64,000 bases of DNA from Chloroflexi bacterium CFX4 (GTDB taxonomy: Bacteria; Chloroflexota; Anaerolineae; Aggregatilineales; UBA2796): positions 62,001 through 126,000 of the forward strand of contig QWHC01000006.1 of assembly GCA_021404685.1 (NCBI GenBank), in the 5' to 3' direction. Below the pieces are notes generated by a model that worked only from the letters and a program-made list of their open reading frames with translations, had not been told where the DNA came from and did no database searches. Position numbers and translations under genes: made by a program. This document shows, in pieces, positions 1-8,520 of the stretch (positions are counted from its first letter, which is position 1; each line of letters begins with the position of its first letter).

Positions 1-1
1 T

Positions 2-265
2 TCGCTGCGCGTGATGGATGCTTTTCAGCGGCAAGGGCTAGGATCGGCGCTGCTGCGCGAGGCAGAGACACTGCTGCGCGCTCAACGCTACGATTCGGTG
101 AGCATTGCGGCAGCAAAGGATAATCTGGGTGCGCGGCGGCTCTATGAACGGCACGCTTTTCGCGTGGTTGCTGAAGATGCCGGACGCTGGAGCTACGTTG
201 ATCACGAAGGGCTGACGCACTACGTTAACGAACCGTGTTGGATTCTTGAGAAGTTTTTGCGCTAA
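2..265 (+). CDS. GNAT-family N-acetyltransferase, C-terminal part (cut by window edge)
   Basis: The reading frame is already open at the first bases, so the N-terminus lies outside the window. The visible 87 residues carry the acetyl-CoA pyrophosphate-binding loop of GNAT enzymes (QRQGLGSALL, matching Q/RxxGxG/A), followed by the usual C-terminal strand-helix pattern with 'NLGARRLYERHAF', the common end of acetyltransferase_1 domains. Such proteins transfer an acetyl group from acetyl-CoA to an amine; the substrate cannot be read from this fragment. It ends 37 bases before the cupin gene on the same strand and may be in one transcript with it. Confidence 0.8.
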   Translation, partial: SLRVMDAFQRQGLGSALLREAETLLRAQRYDSVSIAAAKDNLGARRLYERHAFRVVAEDAGRWSYVDHEGLTHYVNEPCWILEKFLR

Positions 266-302
266 TGCACTGGGTAACCCACTGTATAACGATTGAGGTG
301 AT

Positions 303-662
303 ATGACAAAGGCAACTGGTACACTGACTCCACGTTTAGAAGCTGTCAAAGTGCTGCGTTGGCGCGGCGGCAGCCACCCAACCTACCAAGCAATCACACT
401 TCAAATGGCGCGGGAAGGAATGCGCGCCTACACTTGGGCGCAGAGCGCCAATTTCCGCTATCCACTCCGCAGCCAACAGTATGACAAAGTGCTGTACTGC
501 GTTGAAGGCTCACTCGAAGTGGTGCTGCCTGACCTCAATCAGCGCGTGGTGCTGCGTCCGGGCGACCGCCTGGAACTGCCGCGCAATGTGCGCCACGCTA
601 TGATCATCGGTGAACGCGGCGCACGCTGCGTTGAAGGCGAAAAAGCAACACTGGCGAACTAA
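303..662 (+). CDS. Cupin-domain protein
   Basis: A 119-residue single-domain protein. The segment 'YDKVLYCVEGSLEVVLP...VVLRPGDRLELPRNVRHAMIIGERG' (about residues 59-108) matches the two conserved cupin motifs: glycine turn, PGD, and a late H of the metal-binding set. The start ATG is preceded by GAGGTGAT at good distance. Small cupins of this type bind a metal and act as sugar-modifying, dioxygenase or sensor proteins; the specific role is not visible. It follows the GNAT gene closely and is followed 4 bases later by a membrane-protein gene, so the three are probably co-transcribed. Confidence 0.8.
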   Translation: MTKATGTLTPRLEAVKVLRWRGGSHPTYQAITLQMAREGMRAYTWAQSANFRYPLRSQQYDKVLYCVEGSLEVVLPDLNQRVVLRPGDRLELPRNVRHAMIIGERGARCVEGEKATLAN

Positions 663-666
663 CCTT

Positions 667-1110
667 ATGCGCCGCCGTCGCCGTTCTGCGCCAACCGTCA
701 CAGAGCCTGTCGAAGCATCCGCCGAAAGCGCGCTGCCGCGCCGCCTGACGCCGCCACGCCCGCGCTTGCCGTTCACCTTGCAAGGATCGGTGCTGCTTGG
801 CATCTTGGCGGTGATTGGGCTTGGTGTGGTGTGGCTGCTGGCAAGTTTCGACATACTTCCTACAGCACTTGTGGTAGCAGTTCCCAGCGCGGCAGCAGCT
901 TTTGGTGCGCTGTGGTTTTTGGCGGCGTTGGTGCGCCGCAACCCACGTGGCATCGTCTTTAGTGCGGCATGGCTTGGCGGGGCGCTCAGCTTGTTGCTGG
1001 CGGCACAAGGCATTGCGGCGGTTGGCACCACGCTGATCGGCTTGGTGTTCATCGCTGTCGGTGCGGCGCTCATCCTGCGCGGCTTGCTGATGGCAAACCA
1101 ACCGCTTTAG
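667..1110 (+). CDS. Small integral membrane protein, function unknown
   Basis: 147 residues, starting at the ATG 4 bases after the cupin stop codon. An Arg-rich start (MRRRRR) and a Pro/Arg-rich cytoplasmic segment of about 40 residues precede four likely membrane spans: roughly residues 37-60, 63-88, 94-115 and 118-142, rich in Leu/Val/Ala/Gly. No catalytic motif or named family is recognised. It ends at a strong hairpin shared with the convergent rplL gene. The start was moved downstream from a longer open frame because the extra 19 residues would overlap the cupin gene. Confidence 0.6.
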   Translation: MRRRRRSAPTVTEPVEASAESALPRRLTPPRPRLPFTLQGSVLLGILAVIGLGVVWLLASFDILPTALVVAVPSAAAAFGALWFLAALVRRNPRGIVFSAAWLGGALSLLLAAQGIAAVGTTLIGLVFIAVGAALILRGLLMANQPL

Positions 1111-1117
1111 GCAAAAC

Positions 1118-1147
1118 AAGACGGGACGCCCTAGGGCGTCCCGTCTT
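1118..1147. terminator. Bidirectional intrinsic terminator
   Basis: Perfect 13-bp inverted repeat (AAGACGGGACGCC / GGCGTCCCGTCTT) around a CTAG loop, lying between two convergent genes. The A-rich run before it and the T's after it would serve as U-tracts in either direction, so it probably ends both the cupin/membrane-protein transcript and the rplJ-rplL transcript. Confidence 0.85.
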
Positions 1148-1160
1148 AATGAGCAGCAGC

Positions 1161-1550
1161 TTACTTTACTTCGATCACTGCGCTAACTTCTTCGAGCTTC
1201 TTCTTCGCGTCGGCGGCGGCGTCCTTCGAGACGGCTTCCAAGACCGGCTTGGGCGCAGCTTCCACCAAATCCTTCGCCTCTTTCAAGCCAAGGTTGGTCA
1301 GGGCGCGCACGACCTTGATCACGTCAATCTTCTTCGGACCAACGTCCTTCAGAATCACGGTGAACTCGGTCTGCTCTTCAACAGGCTCAGCCTCTGCGGC
1401 AGGTGCTGCGCCGCCCATCGGCATCGCCATCATGGGCATGGCAGCGGCAGCCTTCACGCCCCAAGTTTCCTCAAGTGCCTTTGTCAGTTCGACGATCTCC
1501 AAAACGGTTAGCTTGCCCAGTTCGGCAACCAATGCTTGTACGTCTGCCAT
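1161..1550 (-). CDS. rplL: Ribosomal protein bL12 (L7/L12)
   Basis: 129 residues with the complete L7/L12 layout: an N-terminal dimerisation helix that binds L10 ([28 protein letters not shown]), an Ala/Pro/Met hinge (about residues 34-60), and the C-terminal factor-binding domain ([36 protein letters not shown]...). It forms the ribosomal stalk that recruits translation GTPases. The gene follows rplJ by about 70 bases and shares its promoter and L10-controlled leader; no rpoB follows, as a convergent gene lies downstream beyond a terminator. Confidence 0.97.
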   Translation of the reverse strand: MADVQALVAELGKLTVLEIVELTKALEETWGVKAAAAMPMMAMPMGGAAPAAEAEPVEEQTEFTVILKDVGPKKIDVIKVVRALTNLGLKEAKDLVEAAPKPVLEAVSKDAAADAKKKLEEVSAVIEVK

Positions 1551-1621
1551 AGTCGGATCAATCCTTTGTCGGGTTCAGATTTTCAGATAGTCAAAAGGTG
1601 TGGCGCACACAAGCGCCTTGC

Positions 1622-2161
1622 TTAGGCAGCGTCTGTGCCGCCGCCTTCCAGTTTATCGGTATATGCCTTCAACACTTGCGCCAAATTCTGCGCGGGCGTG
1701 CCAATGAGCGCCAAGAAGCCCGTGGCGGGGCTTTGGAGCGTGCCGATGAGCGTTGCCCGTGCTTCGTCTAGGGTTGGCATGGTCGAGAGCGCCTCGAGCT
1801 GCTCTGCCCTGAAGATCAACTCGCCTAGCACAGCGCCTTTCAGCACTAATTGCGGCTGATCTTTAATGCCGAGCAAGGTCTTGGTCACTTTCGTCACATC
1901 GCTGTAGGCGAGCGCAACGGCAACGGGACCCTCGAACAGGTCGTCAGGGGCGGCAAAGCCGCTTTCGCGCAGGGCAATTTTGAAGATGGTGTTCTTCACA
2001 ACGGCATACGAGGCGTCCACATCGCGCAGCACCTTACGCACCGCGCTAAGATTTTTCATAGACATGCCGCGATACTCGGTGATAACCATGCCCTGCGAAC
2101 GGCGCAAAACATCTAGGTATGTGCTGTAGAGTTGGTCTTTTTTTGCTTTACTGATTGCCAA
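1622..2161 (-). CDS. rplJ: Ribosomal protein uL10
   Basis: 179 residues beginning (M)AISKAKKDQLYSTYLDVLRRSQGMVITEYRGMSMKNLSAVRKVLRD, the standard L10 start, followed by the rRNA-binding globular domain and a C-terminal helix that carries L7/L12 dimers. The start is set at a TTG because AGGAGG sits 8 bases upstream and no ATG fits the family's N-terminus; a longer open frame reaches back into the leader terminator and is not credible. L10 in complex with L12 binds its own mRNA leader and represses the operon, and such a leader is present directly upstream. Confidence 0.95.
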   Translation of the reverse strand: MAISKAKKDQLYSTYLDVLRRSQGMVITEYRGMSMKNLSAVRKVLRDVDASYAVVKNTIFKIALRESGFAAPDDLFEGPVAVALAYSDVTKVTKTLLGIKDQPQLVLKGAVLGELIFRAEQLEALSTMPTLDEARATLIGTLQSPATGFLALIGTPAQNLAQVLKAYTDKLEGGGTDAA

Positions 2162-2204
2162 AGCTGCATTCCTCCTTTCCAAGAGGGTAGGGTGTTCAAG
2201 CACC

Positions 2205-2345
2205 AAAAAAGCGGTCTTCTGGCACACGCACAAAAGACCGCCGTTCAGAGTCGGCTGGAAGCAGCAAGATAAGGTTGCTGTGCTTCACCTCGGCAGGCTA
2301 ACCAATTAAGCTGCGGCTAGGCAGCACCTGCGGTCTGCGGTGCGA
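2205..2345 (-). promoter_or_regulatory. L10 leader with intrinsic-terminator attenuator
   Basis: Between the rplJ promoter and its start codon lies an untranslated leader. In mRNA sense it contains GCAGGTGCTGCC...GCTTAATT...CCTGCCGAGG, which resembles the conserved core of L10(L12)4-binding leaders. It then has the hairpin GCGGTCTT...AAGACCGC (2211-2241) followed directly by a run of six U's (2205-2210). A terminator inside the leader implies that L10-L12 binding controls transcription by attenuation. Assignment to the Rfam L10 leader family is from memory of the motif and should be tested with a covariance model; the hairpin plus U-tract is read directly. Confidence 0.75.
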
Positions 2346-2354
2346 ACATGGCTA

Positions 2355-2383
2355 ATCATAGCGGGTGGGTGGGCATCCGTCAA
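2355..2383 (-). promoter_or_regulatory. Sigma-70-type promoter for rplJL
   Basis: On the minus strand TTGACG, 17 bases, then TATGAT: near-consensus -35 and -10 with ideal spacing. It places the transcript start near 2348, just ahead of the L10 leader. Confidence 0.75.
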
Positions 2384-2529
2384 GGTTGGAGTTGGGCAGG
2401 ATGTGCTGAAAATCGCCGCTGTGGACTGCCAAAACTTGTGTGAAGGGCTTCCTCAGGGCAGCCCGTTGCTTCCGTGAAAAGGGGTTGACGGATCCCCACA
2501 ACCTTCACCCCTTCCGAAAAGAAACACCA

Positions 2530-2558
2530 TTGCCCACGCCGATGCCCTGTGCTACAGT
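2530..2558 (+). promoter_or_regulatory. Sigma-70-type promoter for the potassium channel gene
   Basis: TTGCCC, 17-base spacer, TACAGT; predicted start near 2565, about 35 bases before the channel's ATG. It is divergent from the rplJ promoter. Confidence 0.5.
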
Positions 2559-2600
2559 TAGCAGGTTGGTAGATACTTGAGCGTGTTCGTCTGAAGTCCT

Positions 2601-4307
2601 ATGAAGTTCCTGCTGGCACAAATCCTTCATTTGGTGAAGGATCGCCCCAATCGCGTCAACCTGATTGCTTTGGCGCGCTTCCTGCTTACCTTGTTGATTC
2701 TGGTCACCATCTACAGCGTCCTCTTTCACTACATCATGGAGTATGAGGGGCGCTCGCAATCGTGGGTGACAGGCTTCTACTGGACGCTCACAGTGATGTC
2801 TACACTTGGCTTTGGCGATATCACCTTCGACTCAGACTTAGGCAAGGTTTTCTCCATTGTGGTGCTGCTCAGCGGCATTGTTTTTTTGCTGATCCTGCTG
2901 CCGTTCACCTTCATCGAGTTCTTCTATGCGCCGTGGATGAAGGCGCAGCAGGCTGCCAGAGCGCCTACACGCCTTTCGGAAAAGACGCGGCAGCACGTTA
3001 TATTGACGCACTTCGACAACGTCACACGGTCGCTGATCGAAAAGCTGCGCCAGTATCAGTATCCCTATGTGTTGCTGGTCGCTGATCTGAACGAGGCGCT
3101 TAATCTGCATGATCTTGGCTACAAAGTGATGTTGGGCGAGTTGGATAATCCCAAAACCTATCAACTTGCCCGTGCCGATAGAGCCCTGCTGATTGCCGCC
3201 ACCGGCAGCGATCAGCTTAATGCGAATATCGCCTCCACTGCCCGCGAAGTTTCTGAGCGCGTGCCAATTCTGGCAACTGCCAACCTGCCCGCTTCTGTGG
3301 ACATTCTGGAATTGGCAGGCTGCAATTATGTGCTGCAATTAGGCGAAATGATGGGACAAGCAGTGGCACGCCGCGTCCCCGGTGATGAACGCCAAGTTTA
3401 TCCACTCGGACAGTTCGACGAACTGCTGATCGTCGAGACAATGGTGCGCGATACGGCGTTAGTTGGGCGCACTTTGAGCGAGATTCGCCTGCGCGAACAG
3501 GTCGGCATCAACGTTTTAGGGTTGTGGCAGCGCGGCGCTTTCCATGCGGCTGAGCCAAACGCGGTCATCACCGAGAACACCGTCTTGGTCATGGCAGGCA
3601 CCCAAGCCCAAATTGATCAATACAATGCGCTGTTCCACACACCGCAGCCGATCACCGCACCGATTGTGATCATCGGTGCAGGGCGTGTTGGGCGTGCCAC
3701 CGCACGCGCTCTTGCCGCACGCAACCTTGACTATCGCATTGTGGAAAAGGCGAAAGAGCGCATCCGTGACCCTGAGAAATACATCCTGGGTGACGCCGCA
3801 GAACTCGAAGTGTTGGAACAAGCAGGCATCCGTGAGACGCCCGTTATCATCATCACCACGCATGATGACGACTTGAACATCTACCTCACGATCTACTGCC
3901 GCCGCTTGCGTCCCGAAGCGCAGATCATCAGCCGCGCCAACCTAGAGCGCAACGTGGCAACGCTGCACCGTGCCGGTGCCGATTTTGTCCTCTCGTATGC
4001 CTCAACTGGTGCCAATGCGATCATCAACCTGATGGGACGCGACAATATCCTGATGGTGGCGGAAGGGCTGGATATTTTCGAGGTGGAGATACCTGAAAAC
4101 TTGGTGGGCAAGACGGTTGCCGAGTGCGATGTGCGCAACCGCACCGGCTGCACCGTTGTGGCGTTGCACATTGATGGGCAGGTGCAAATGCTCAACGATC
4201 CGCACCAGCCCTTGCCCACCGAAGGGCGCATCATCTTGATTGGCGTGCCAGAGTCTGAAAAGCGCTTCTTGAAACTCTACAAGAACAACGGCAACGGCGC
4301 ACACTAA
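2601..4307 (+). CDS. Potassium channel with two RCK (TrkA) modules
   Basis: 568 residues. Two membrane helices (about 20-45 and 83-110) flank a pore loop with selectivity filter STLGFGD (residues 67-73), a variant of TVGYGD. A cytoplasmic RCK module follows: Rossmann-like region from about residue 130 and a TrkA-C segment near 265-345. A second RCK starts with 'PIVIIGAGRVGRATARALAARN' (about 350), a full GxGxxG nucleotide-binding motif, and ends with a second TrkA-C segment. It should be a plasma-membrane K+ channel gated by ligands bound to the RCK ring. The first RCK begins 'HVILTHFDNVTRSLIEKL' and lacks the glycine motif, so ligand binding may be left to the second. Its transcript stands alone, convergent with polX. 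Confidence 0.9.
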   Translation: MKFLLAQILHLVKDRPNRVNLIALARFLLTLLILVTIYSVLFHYIMEYEGRSQSWVTGFYWTLTVMSTLGFGDITFDSDLGKVFSIVVLLSGIVFLLILLPFTFIEFFYAPWMKAQQAARAPTRLSEKTRQHVILTHFDNVTRSLIEKLRQYQYPYVLLVADLNEALNLHDLGYKVMLGELDNPKTYQLARADRALLIAATGSDQLNANIASTAREVSERVPILATANLPASVDILELAGCNYVLQLGEMMGQAVARRVPGDERQVYPLGQFDELLIVETMVRDTALVGRTLSEIRLREQVGINVLGLWQRGAFHAAEPNAVITENTVLVMAGTQAQIDQYNALFHTPQPITAPIVIIGAGRVGRATARALAARNLDYRIVEKAKERIRDPEKYILGDAAELEVLEQAGIRETPVIIITTHDDDLNIYLTIYCRRLRPEAQIISRANLERNVATLHRAGADFVLSYASTGANAIINLMGRDNILMVAEGLDIFEVEIPENLVGKTVAECDVRNRTGCTVVALHIDGQVQMLNDPHQPLPTEGRIILIGVPESEKRFLKLYKNNGNGAH

Positions 4308-4310
4308 GCC

Positions 4311-6047
4311 TTAGTCAGCGTCCTGCCGCCACGCTTCAAAGCGCTCGCGTGACCAGGTGTTGATGACCTGCTCAGGGCTTGCCCAAGCGCGGCGCGCCGT
4401 CCGCACACCGAAGGGCAGCACATCAAAATCGGCGGCGGAATGCGCGTCGGTGTTCACGGCAAGTTTAATGCCCAGTTTGAGCGCTTGGCGAGCGTGTGCG
4501 CTGTCCAGATCAAGGCGGTGCGGATTGGCGTTAATCTCCAAGACGGTATCGGTGGCAAGCGCGGCGGCAAACACAGCATCCATATCCAGATCGGCGGGTT
4601 CGCGGTCAGGGATAAGTTGTCCGCGTGGATGCCCGATAATATCCACATGCGGATTGTTAATGGCGTTCAGCAGGCGCGCTGTGATGGTCGCCCGATCTTG
4701 CCTGAGCGCCGTGTGCAGCGATGCAATCACGACATCCAGCGCTGCCAGAACCTCATCTTCATAATCAAGGCTGCCATCGGCGCGGATTTCCATCTCCACA
4801 CCCTGATAGATGCGTAAGGCGTCGCCAAATTCAGCCTGCACACTCTGGATTTCTTCGCGCTGCGCCCAAAGGCGCTCTACGCTTAAGCCGTTAGCAACGC
4901 CCAAACTTTGCGAGTGATCGGTGATGACGATGTATTGCAGACCGCGCTCACGCGCTTGCCACGCCATCTCGCGCACGCTCAGACGTCCGTCGCTCCATGT
5001 GGTATGCATGTGCAAGTCGGCACGAATATCGCCTATCTCTAGCAGGGTAGGCAGCGCGTTCGCCTGTGCCGCCTCAATCTCGCCGCGATCTTCGCGTAGT
5101 TCGGGCGGAATGTATGGCAGTTCTAGCCGTGCGTAGACTTCTTCTTCCGTCGCACACAGAAATTCCGCGCCGCTGCCATCTGTGGCAGAAAATGACCATT
5201 CGTTCAGGCTGAGCCCGCGTTGAAGTGCCAATTCACGCAGGCGGATGTTGTGCGCCTGACTGCCTGTGAAGTAGCTGAGCGCTGTGCCGAAACGGTCAGG
5301 CGGCACCACACGCAGATCGCATTGTAAGCCGTTGTGTAGTTCGACGCTGCTCTTTGTCTCGCCATGCCCAAGCACACGCACCACATCAGGGTGGTTGACG
5401 AAGGCTTCCATAATTGGCGCGGCGTCGTGGCTGGCGATCAGCAAGTCAACGTCGCCGATGGTCGCACGTCCACGCCGCAGGCTGCCGGCAATTTCGGCGC
5501 GCAGCACGCCTTGTACTGTTTGCAACGGGCGCAGCAAGCGCTCTGCGGCGCTCAGGGCAACATCGGCGCGGGCGCGTGTGGTGCGGCGTGCCAATGCCTC
5601 AATACCTTCTAGGATTTTTTGCTCGCTCTTGGCGCCCATCGAGGGCAGATCGCGCAGTTTGCCCTCGCGGGCAGCCGCTTCAAGGGCAGCGATAGAGGTA
5701 ATGCCGCGTTGCTGATAGAACAGCATCGCCTTTTTAGGACCGACGCCATTCACGCGCAGCACATCCACCACGCCTTGCGGAATTTCTGCCTTCAGGTCTT
5801 CCAGCAGGCGCATGGTGCCGCCGTCCAGCAGTTCGGTAATCTTGCTGGCAATTGCCTTGCCCACGCCGTCAATCTCTTGTAGGCGTCCTTCGGCGGCGAT
5901 GGCGCGCACATCTCGCGGCAGTTCGCGGAGTGCCTCTGCCACGCGCTGATAGGCGATCACTTCAAAGCGGTAGCCTGCCGAGTCTTTCAGGCGCAACAAG
6001 TCAGCCAGCAGGTCAAACGAGTCAGCAATTTGGCGGTTGGAGAGCAT
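4311..6047 (-). CDS. polX: DNA polymerase/3'-5' exonuclease PolX
   Basis: 578 residues. The N-terminal half is a family X polymerase: an 8-kDa-like region, helix-hairpin-helix 'EIDGVGKAIASKITELL' and 'RVNGVGPKKAMLFY', and the nucleotidyltransferase motif GSLRRGRATIGDVDLLI with paired Asp residues. The C-terminal part is a PHP domain (DLHMHTTWSDGR..., 'VITDHSQ', 'GHPRG', 'NTDAHS') that supplies metal-dependent 3'-5' exonuclease or AP-endonuclease activity. PolX proteins of this length take part in base-excision and gap repair. Start ATG chosen at the first Met, MLSNRQIADSFDLLADLL, typical for the family. It stands alone, convergent with the potassium channel gene. Confidence 0.95.
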   Translation of the reverse strand: MLSNRQIADSFDLLADLLRLKDSAGYRFEVIAYQRVAEALRELPRDVRAIAAEGRLQEIDGVGKAIASKITELLDGGTMRLLEDLKAEIPQGVVDVLRVNGVGPKKAMLFYQQRGITSIAALEAAAREGKLRDLPSMGAKSEQKILEGIEALARRTTRARADVALSAAERLLRPLQTVQGVLRAEIAGSLRRGRATIGDVDLLIASHDAAPIMEAFVNHPDVVRVLGHGETKSSVELHNGLQCDLRVVPPDRFGTALSYFTGSQAHNIRLRELALQRGLSLNEWSFSATDGSGAEFLCATEEEVYARLELPYIPPELREDRGEIEAAQANALPTLLEIGDIRADLHMHTTWSDGRLSVREMAWQARERGLQYIVITDHSQSLGVANGLSVERLWAQREEIQSVQAEFGDALRIYQGVEMEIRADGSLDYEDEVLAALDVVIASLHTALRQDRATITARLLNAINNPHVDIIGHPRGQLIPDREPADLDMDAVFAAALATDTVLEINANPHRLDLDSAHARQALKLGIKLAVNTDAHSAADFDVLPFGVRTARRAWASPEQVINTWSRERFEAWRQDAD

Positions 6048-6207
6048 CTTACGGCACGCCTCACTAGGGAATAGTCAGGGTAAGTATACCGAATCAGCAG
6101 GGCAGGTGGATAGGGTTAGGTGGGCAGGGACAGCCTAATCAGCGTAAGATGTCCCTCGCTTGCCCGCTCTGAAAGACTAAATGACAAGAACTTTGGAGAC
6201 TCCCTTC

Positions 6208-7407
6208 ATGACCGCACCGCGTTTATCCACCACCGCGCAAAGCCTGATGGTTGCCCTCGATTTTCTGCCCGTTCCAGAAGGCATAGCCACACTGGGCATG
6301 GAACAGAAGGTTGCCGAGCGCTTCATCAATGCCTATGGCGCAGTTTGGTCAGAATTTTTCTTGCGCGAAACACCGCAACACAGCCTGAGCGTGCCTGCCT
6401 TCTCACTTGCCCGTCATGCCGTTACCAACGCTCTATACGCACAGTTCATCGCAGAGCGCGGCTATGACACGCCGCACTTCTGGACGCCCGAAGGTTGGGC
6501 ATGGCGCGTTCGCACTGAGCGCACACAGCCGCGCTACTGGGGCGATCCGCGCTTCGAGGGCGACGATCTGCCTGTCAATGGCGTCAGTTGGTTTGAGGCG
6601 ATGGCGTTTGCCCGCTGGGCAAGCCTCGTCACAGGTGAAAATATTCGCCTGCCCACAGAGGCAGAGTGGGAATGGGCAGGACGCGGCGATAATCCTAAAT
6701 CACTCTATCCGTGGGGCAATATTTGGGATGCTGCCAAGCTGAACAGCGGCTACACCGATGCCAAATTTACGGCACGCGGCAGCCTTGCGCCCGTCGGCAG
6801 CTACCCTGAAGGGAAGGCACCCTTTGGGCATGGCGAAATGCTTGGGCAGGTCTTTGAATGGACAAATTCGGTCTTGATGCCGTATCCCTACAGCGCTGAA
6901 GGTGGGCGCGAAGACCGCTATTCACCCGAACGGCGAGTGTTGCGCGGCGGCAATTGGAGCGATGGTAAGTATGTGAATCGCCTGACCGTGCGCTATCACT
7001 ATCCCGCCTTTTATGCGGATACCACAACAGGCTTTCGCGTGGCGCTTGGCGGCGCGCAACCACCTATCGCAGCGCGCCCGCCCTATGATTTGGTTGTCTA
7101 TGGGCGTTCTACCTTCTGCCCTGATCTGGTCACTACGAAAGCGTGGCTGCACGCTTGGAATGTACCCTATCATCAAGTGAACCAAGACCTTGATGAGCAA
7201 GTGGCGTGGCGCTTGGATAGCTGGCTTGGTTCGCGCACCGTGCCAACGTTGGTTGTTGCCGAACACGGCGCGCTAGACCCAATCGCACCGCCTGTGGATG
7301 CCAACTTGAAAGCACTGCGGAATACGGATCGCGGCACGATGCTGCATGAGCCTGAGGAGGCAACCTTGCGCGCCTTCCTTGCGCGGCACGGCTTCTTGGC
7401 AGGCTAA
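6208..7407 (+). CDS. FGE/SUMF1-like domain fused to a glutaredoxin-like domain
   Basis: 399 residues from the ATG with GGAG 9 bases upstream (a longer in-frame ATG at 6181 has no good ribosome site). Residues about 10-275 form an FGE-sulfatase (SUMF1/EgtB-like) domain: 'RHAVTNALYAQFIAE', 'PVNGVSWFEAMAFARWAS', 'RLPTEAEWEWAGRG', 'YPWGN', 'VLRGGNWSDGKYVNR', 'TGFRVAL'. Residues about 290-360 look like a glutaredoxin/thioredoxin fold ('YDLVVYGRSTFCPDLVTTKAWL', '...TVPTLVV') with a CPDL site in place of CPxC. The two Cys that make true formylglycine-generating enzymes active are absent (the RGGNWSDGKYV region has none), so this is not a standard FGE; a ligand-binding or redox role is possible. Confidence 0.75.
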   Translation: MTAPRLSTTAQSLMVALDFLPVPEGIATLGMEQKVAERFINAYGAVWSEFFLRETPQHSLSVPAFSLARHAVTNALYAQFIAERGYDTPHFWTPEGWAWRVRTERTQPRYWGDPRFEGDDLPVNGVSWFEAMAFARWASLVTGENIRLPTEAEWEWAGRGDNPKSLYPWGNIWDAAKLNSGYTDAKFTARGSLAPVGSYPEGKAPFGHGEMLGQVFEWTNSVLMPYPYSAEGGREDRYSPERRVLRGGNWSDGKYVNRLTVRYHYPAFYADTTTGFRVALGGAQPPIAARPPYDLVVYGRSTFCPDLVTTKAWLHAWNVPYHQVNQDLDEQVAWRLDSWLGSRTVPTLVVAEHGALDPIAPPVDANLKALRNTDRGTMLHEPEEATLRAFLARHGFLAG

Positions 7408-7593
7408 CACGCCCAATGTAACGGGCGAGCTTATCAGTTCGCCCGAATGCTGATCTGCCCCAATCGCCCTATTACCCTATCGAAACCACGATCAGGTATA
7501 TAATAAAGGTAATACTCGCCATGTGCGGCAGTCTGTGCGAAGATTAGCCATGCACACGGTTCTTTTAGGCTTGCGAAAGGGATTTTTTCCACC

Positions 7594-8037
7594 ATGGACG
7601 CTGAACAAACTTTAACACATCGCCCTGATGAGGATATTGAGGAAGACATCACCGATCTGATCCGCCGTTATCCACCACTGCGCGCATCGCGTTCGTTTTT
7701 CACCTTTGCCGCTCTGCATGGGCAGGTGAAATTTATGGGCAACATTCGCACGCCGCAAGAGCGCCACGTTTTGGCAGAACGCGTGCCGCATATTGCAGGT
7801 GTGCAGGGCGTTGATCTGGGCGAACTTTATGACGATGAGCAGGTGCGCTTTGCAGTAGGCAAGTTTTTGCCCTATGGCATCTATGCAACTGTACATTATG
7901 GCGCGGTGGCACTGACGGGCAGGCTGCCCGAAGGCATGAGCGCCGAGTCGTTGATCGAGCAGGTGCGCGCAGTGGCGGGCGTGCGGCGCGTTGGCGCAGA
8001 ACTGCACAGCCCAGAGCCACAGCCTGCCGTTGGCTAG
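7594..8037 (+). CDS. BON-like double-domain protein
   Basis: 147 residues, soluble, no signal peptide. After an acidic start it shows a pattern typical of BON domains: 'AALHGQVKFMGNIRTPQERHVLAERVPHIAGVQGVDLGEL', and again 'YATVHYGAVALTGRLPEGMSAESLIEQVRAVAGVRRVGAEL', so it seems to hold two tandem modules (roughly residues 40-85 and 100-140). BON domains bind phospholipid or mediate contacts in envelope and sensor proteins. Assignment rests on the G-V...P.ER...A....GV..V pattern only. It stands as a single gene between the FGE-like gene and a hairpin terminator. Confidence 0.55.
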   Translation: MDAEQTLTHRPDEDIEEDITDLIRRYPPLRASRSFFTFAALHGQVKFMGNIRTPQERHVLAERVPHIAGVQGVDLGELYDDEQVRFAVGKFLPYGIYATVHYGAVALTGRLPEGMSAESLIEQVRAVAGVRRVGAELHSPEPQPAVG

Positions 8038-8058
8038 GCGCCAAACACTTTCTGATCG

Positions 8059-8082
8059 CAGCCTACCCGTGCAGGTAGGCTG
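8059..8082 (+). terminator. Probable intrinsic terminator
   Basis: CAGCCTACC / GGTAGGCTG, 9-bp perfect stem with a six-base loop, 22 bases after the BON-like gene. The following TGTTGG is only a weak U-tract. Confidence 0.5.
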
Positions 8083-8155
8083 TGTTGGCTGAATTGCCTA
8101 TTTACGCTTAAGATTGACAGTGTGTTGGGCATTCTGAAGGCTAGGGGCAACTGAC

Positions 8156-8509
8156 GTGATCAACGCTGGCGGCGGGCTGCTGCTCTTCACCTTGTTAGCA
8201 GGGCTGCTGCTGTTGGTGCAGCGCACTGAACCCAAACGCCGTATCATCACCTTTTTATTTGTACTGTTCGGTATGTATATCGTGAGCGCCTACGGCATTT
8301 ACCGTATGTCCGGTGATTGCCCGTTTGTGTTGCTTGGGCGCTGTGCGCTGCCAAACTATGTCGAACGCGCTCGCTTGATCGCCTACAACACGCTCAACCT
8401 TGCGATTAGCGCAGCACTAATTTTTAACGGACTGTTCTGGGCGCTGATCGGGCGGTACAATCCGCCTGCCTCTAGTGATGAAATCCGCGTGTTGGGCATA
8501 AACGACTGA
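8156..8509 (+). CDS. Small membrane protein, function unknown
   Basis: 117 residues from a GTG start (GTG ATC AAC); 'GGGGCAACTGAC' lies upstream as a weak ribosome site. Three likely membrane spans: residues about 6-21, 29-49 and 78-100, with two Cys in the loop 'GDCPFVLLGRCALP', which could form a disulfide outside. No family recognised. It is 11 bases ahead of a larger multi-pass membrane protein on the same strand and the two are likely co-transcribed. Confidence 0.6.
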   Translation: MINAGGGLLLFTLLAGLLLLVQRTEPKRRIITFLFVLFGMYIVSAYGIYRMSGDCPFVLLGRCALPNYVERARLIAYNTLNLAISAALIFNGLFWALIGRYNPPASSDEIRVLGIND

Positions 8510-8520
8510 AAGGCAAGTGC

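Noticed and set aside
510-1119. Long minus-strand open frames opposite the cupin and membrane-protein genes
   Set aside because: They are shadows: Arg/Ala/His-rich, no ribosome site, and they run across the terminator at 1118-1147.
6208-7407. True formylglycine-generating enzyme for sulfatases
   Set aside because: Both active-site Cys positions are replaced and no sulfatase gene is in the window.
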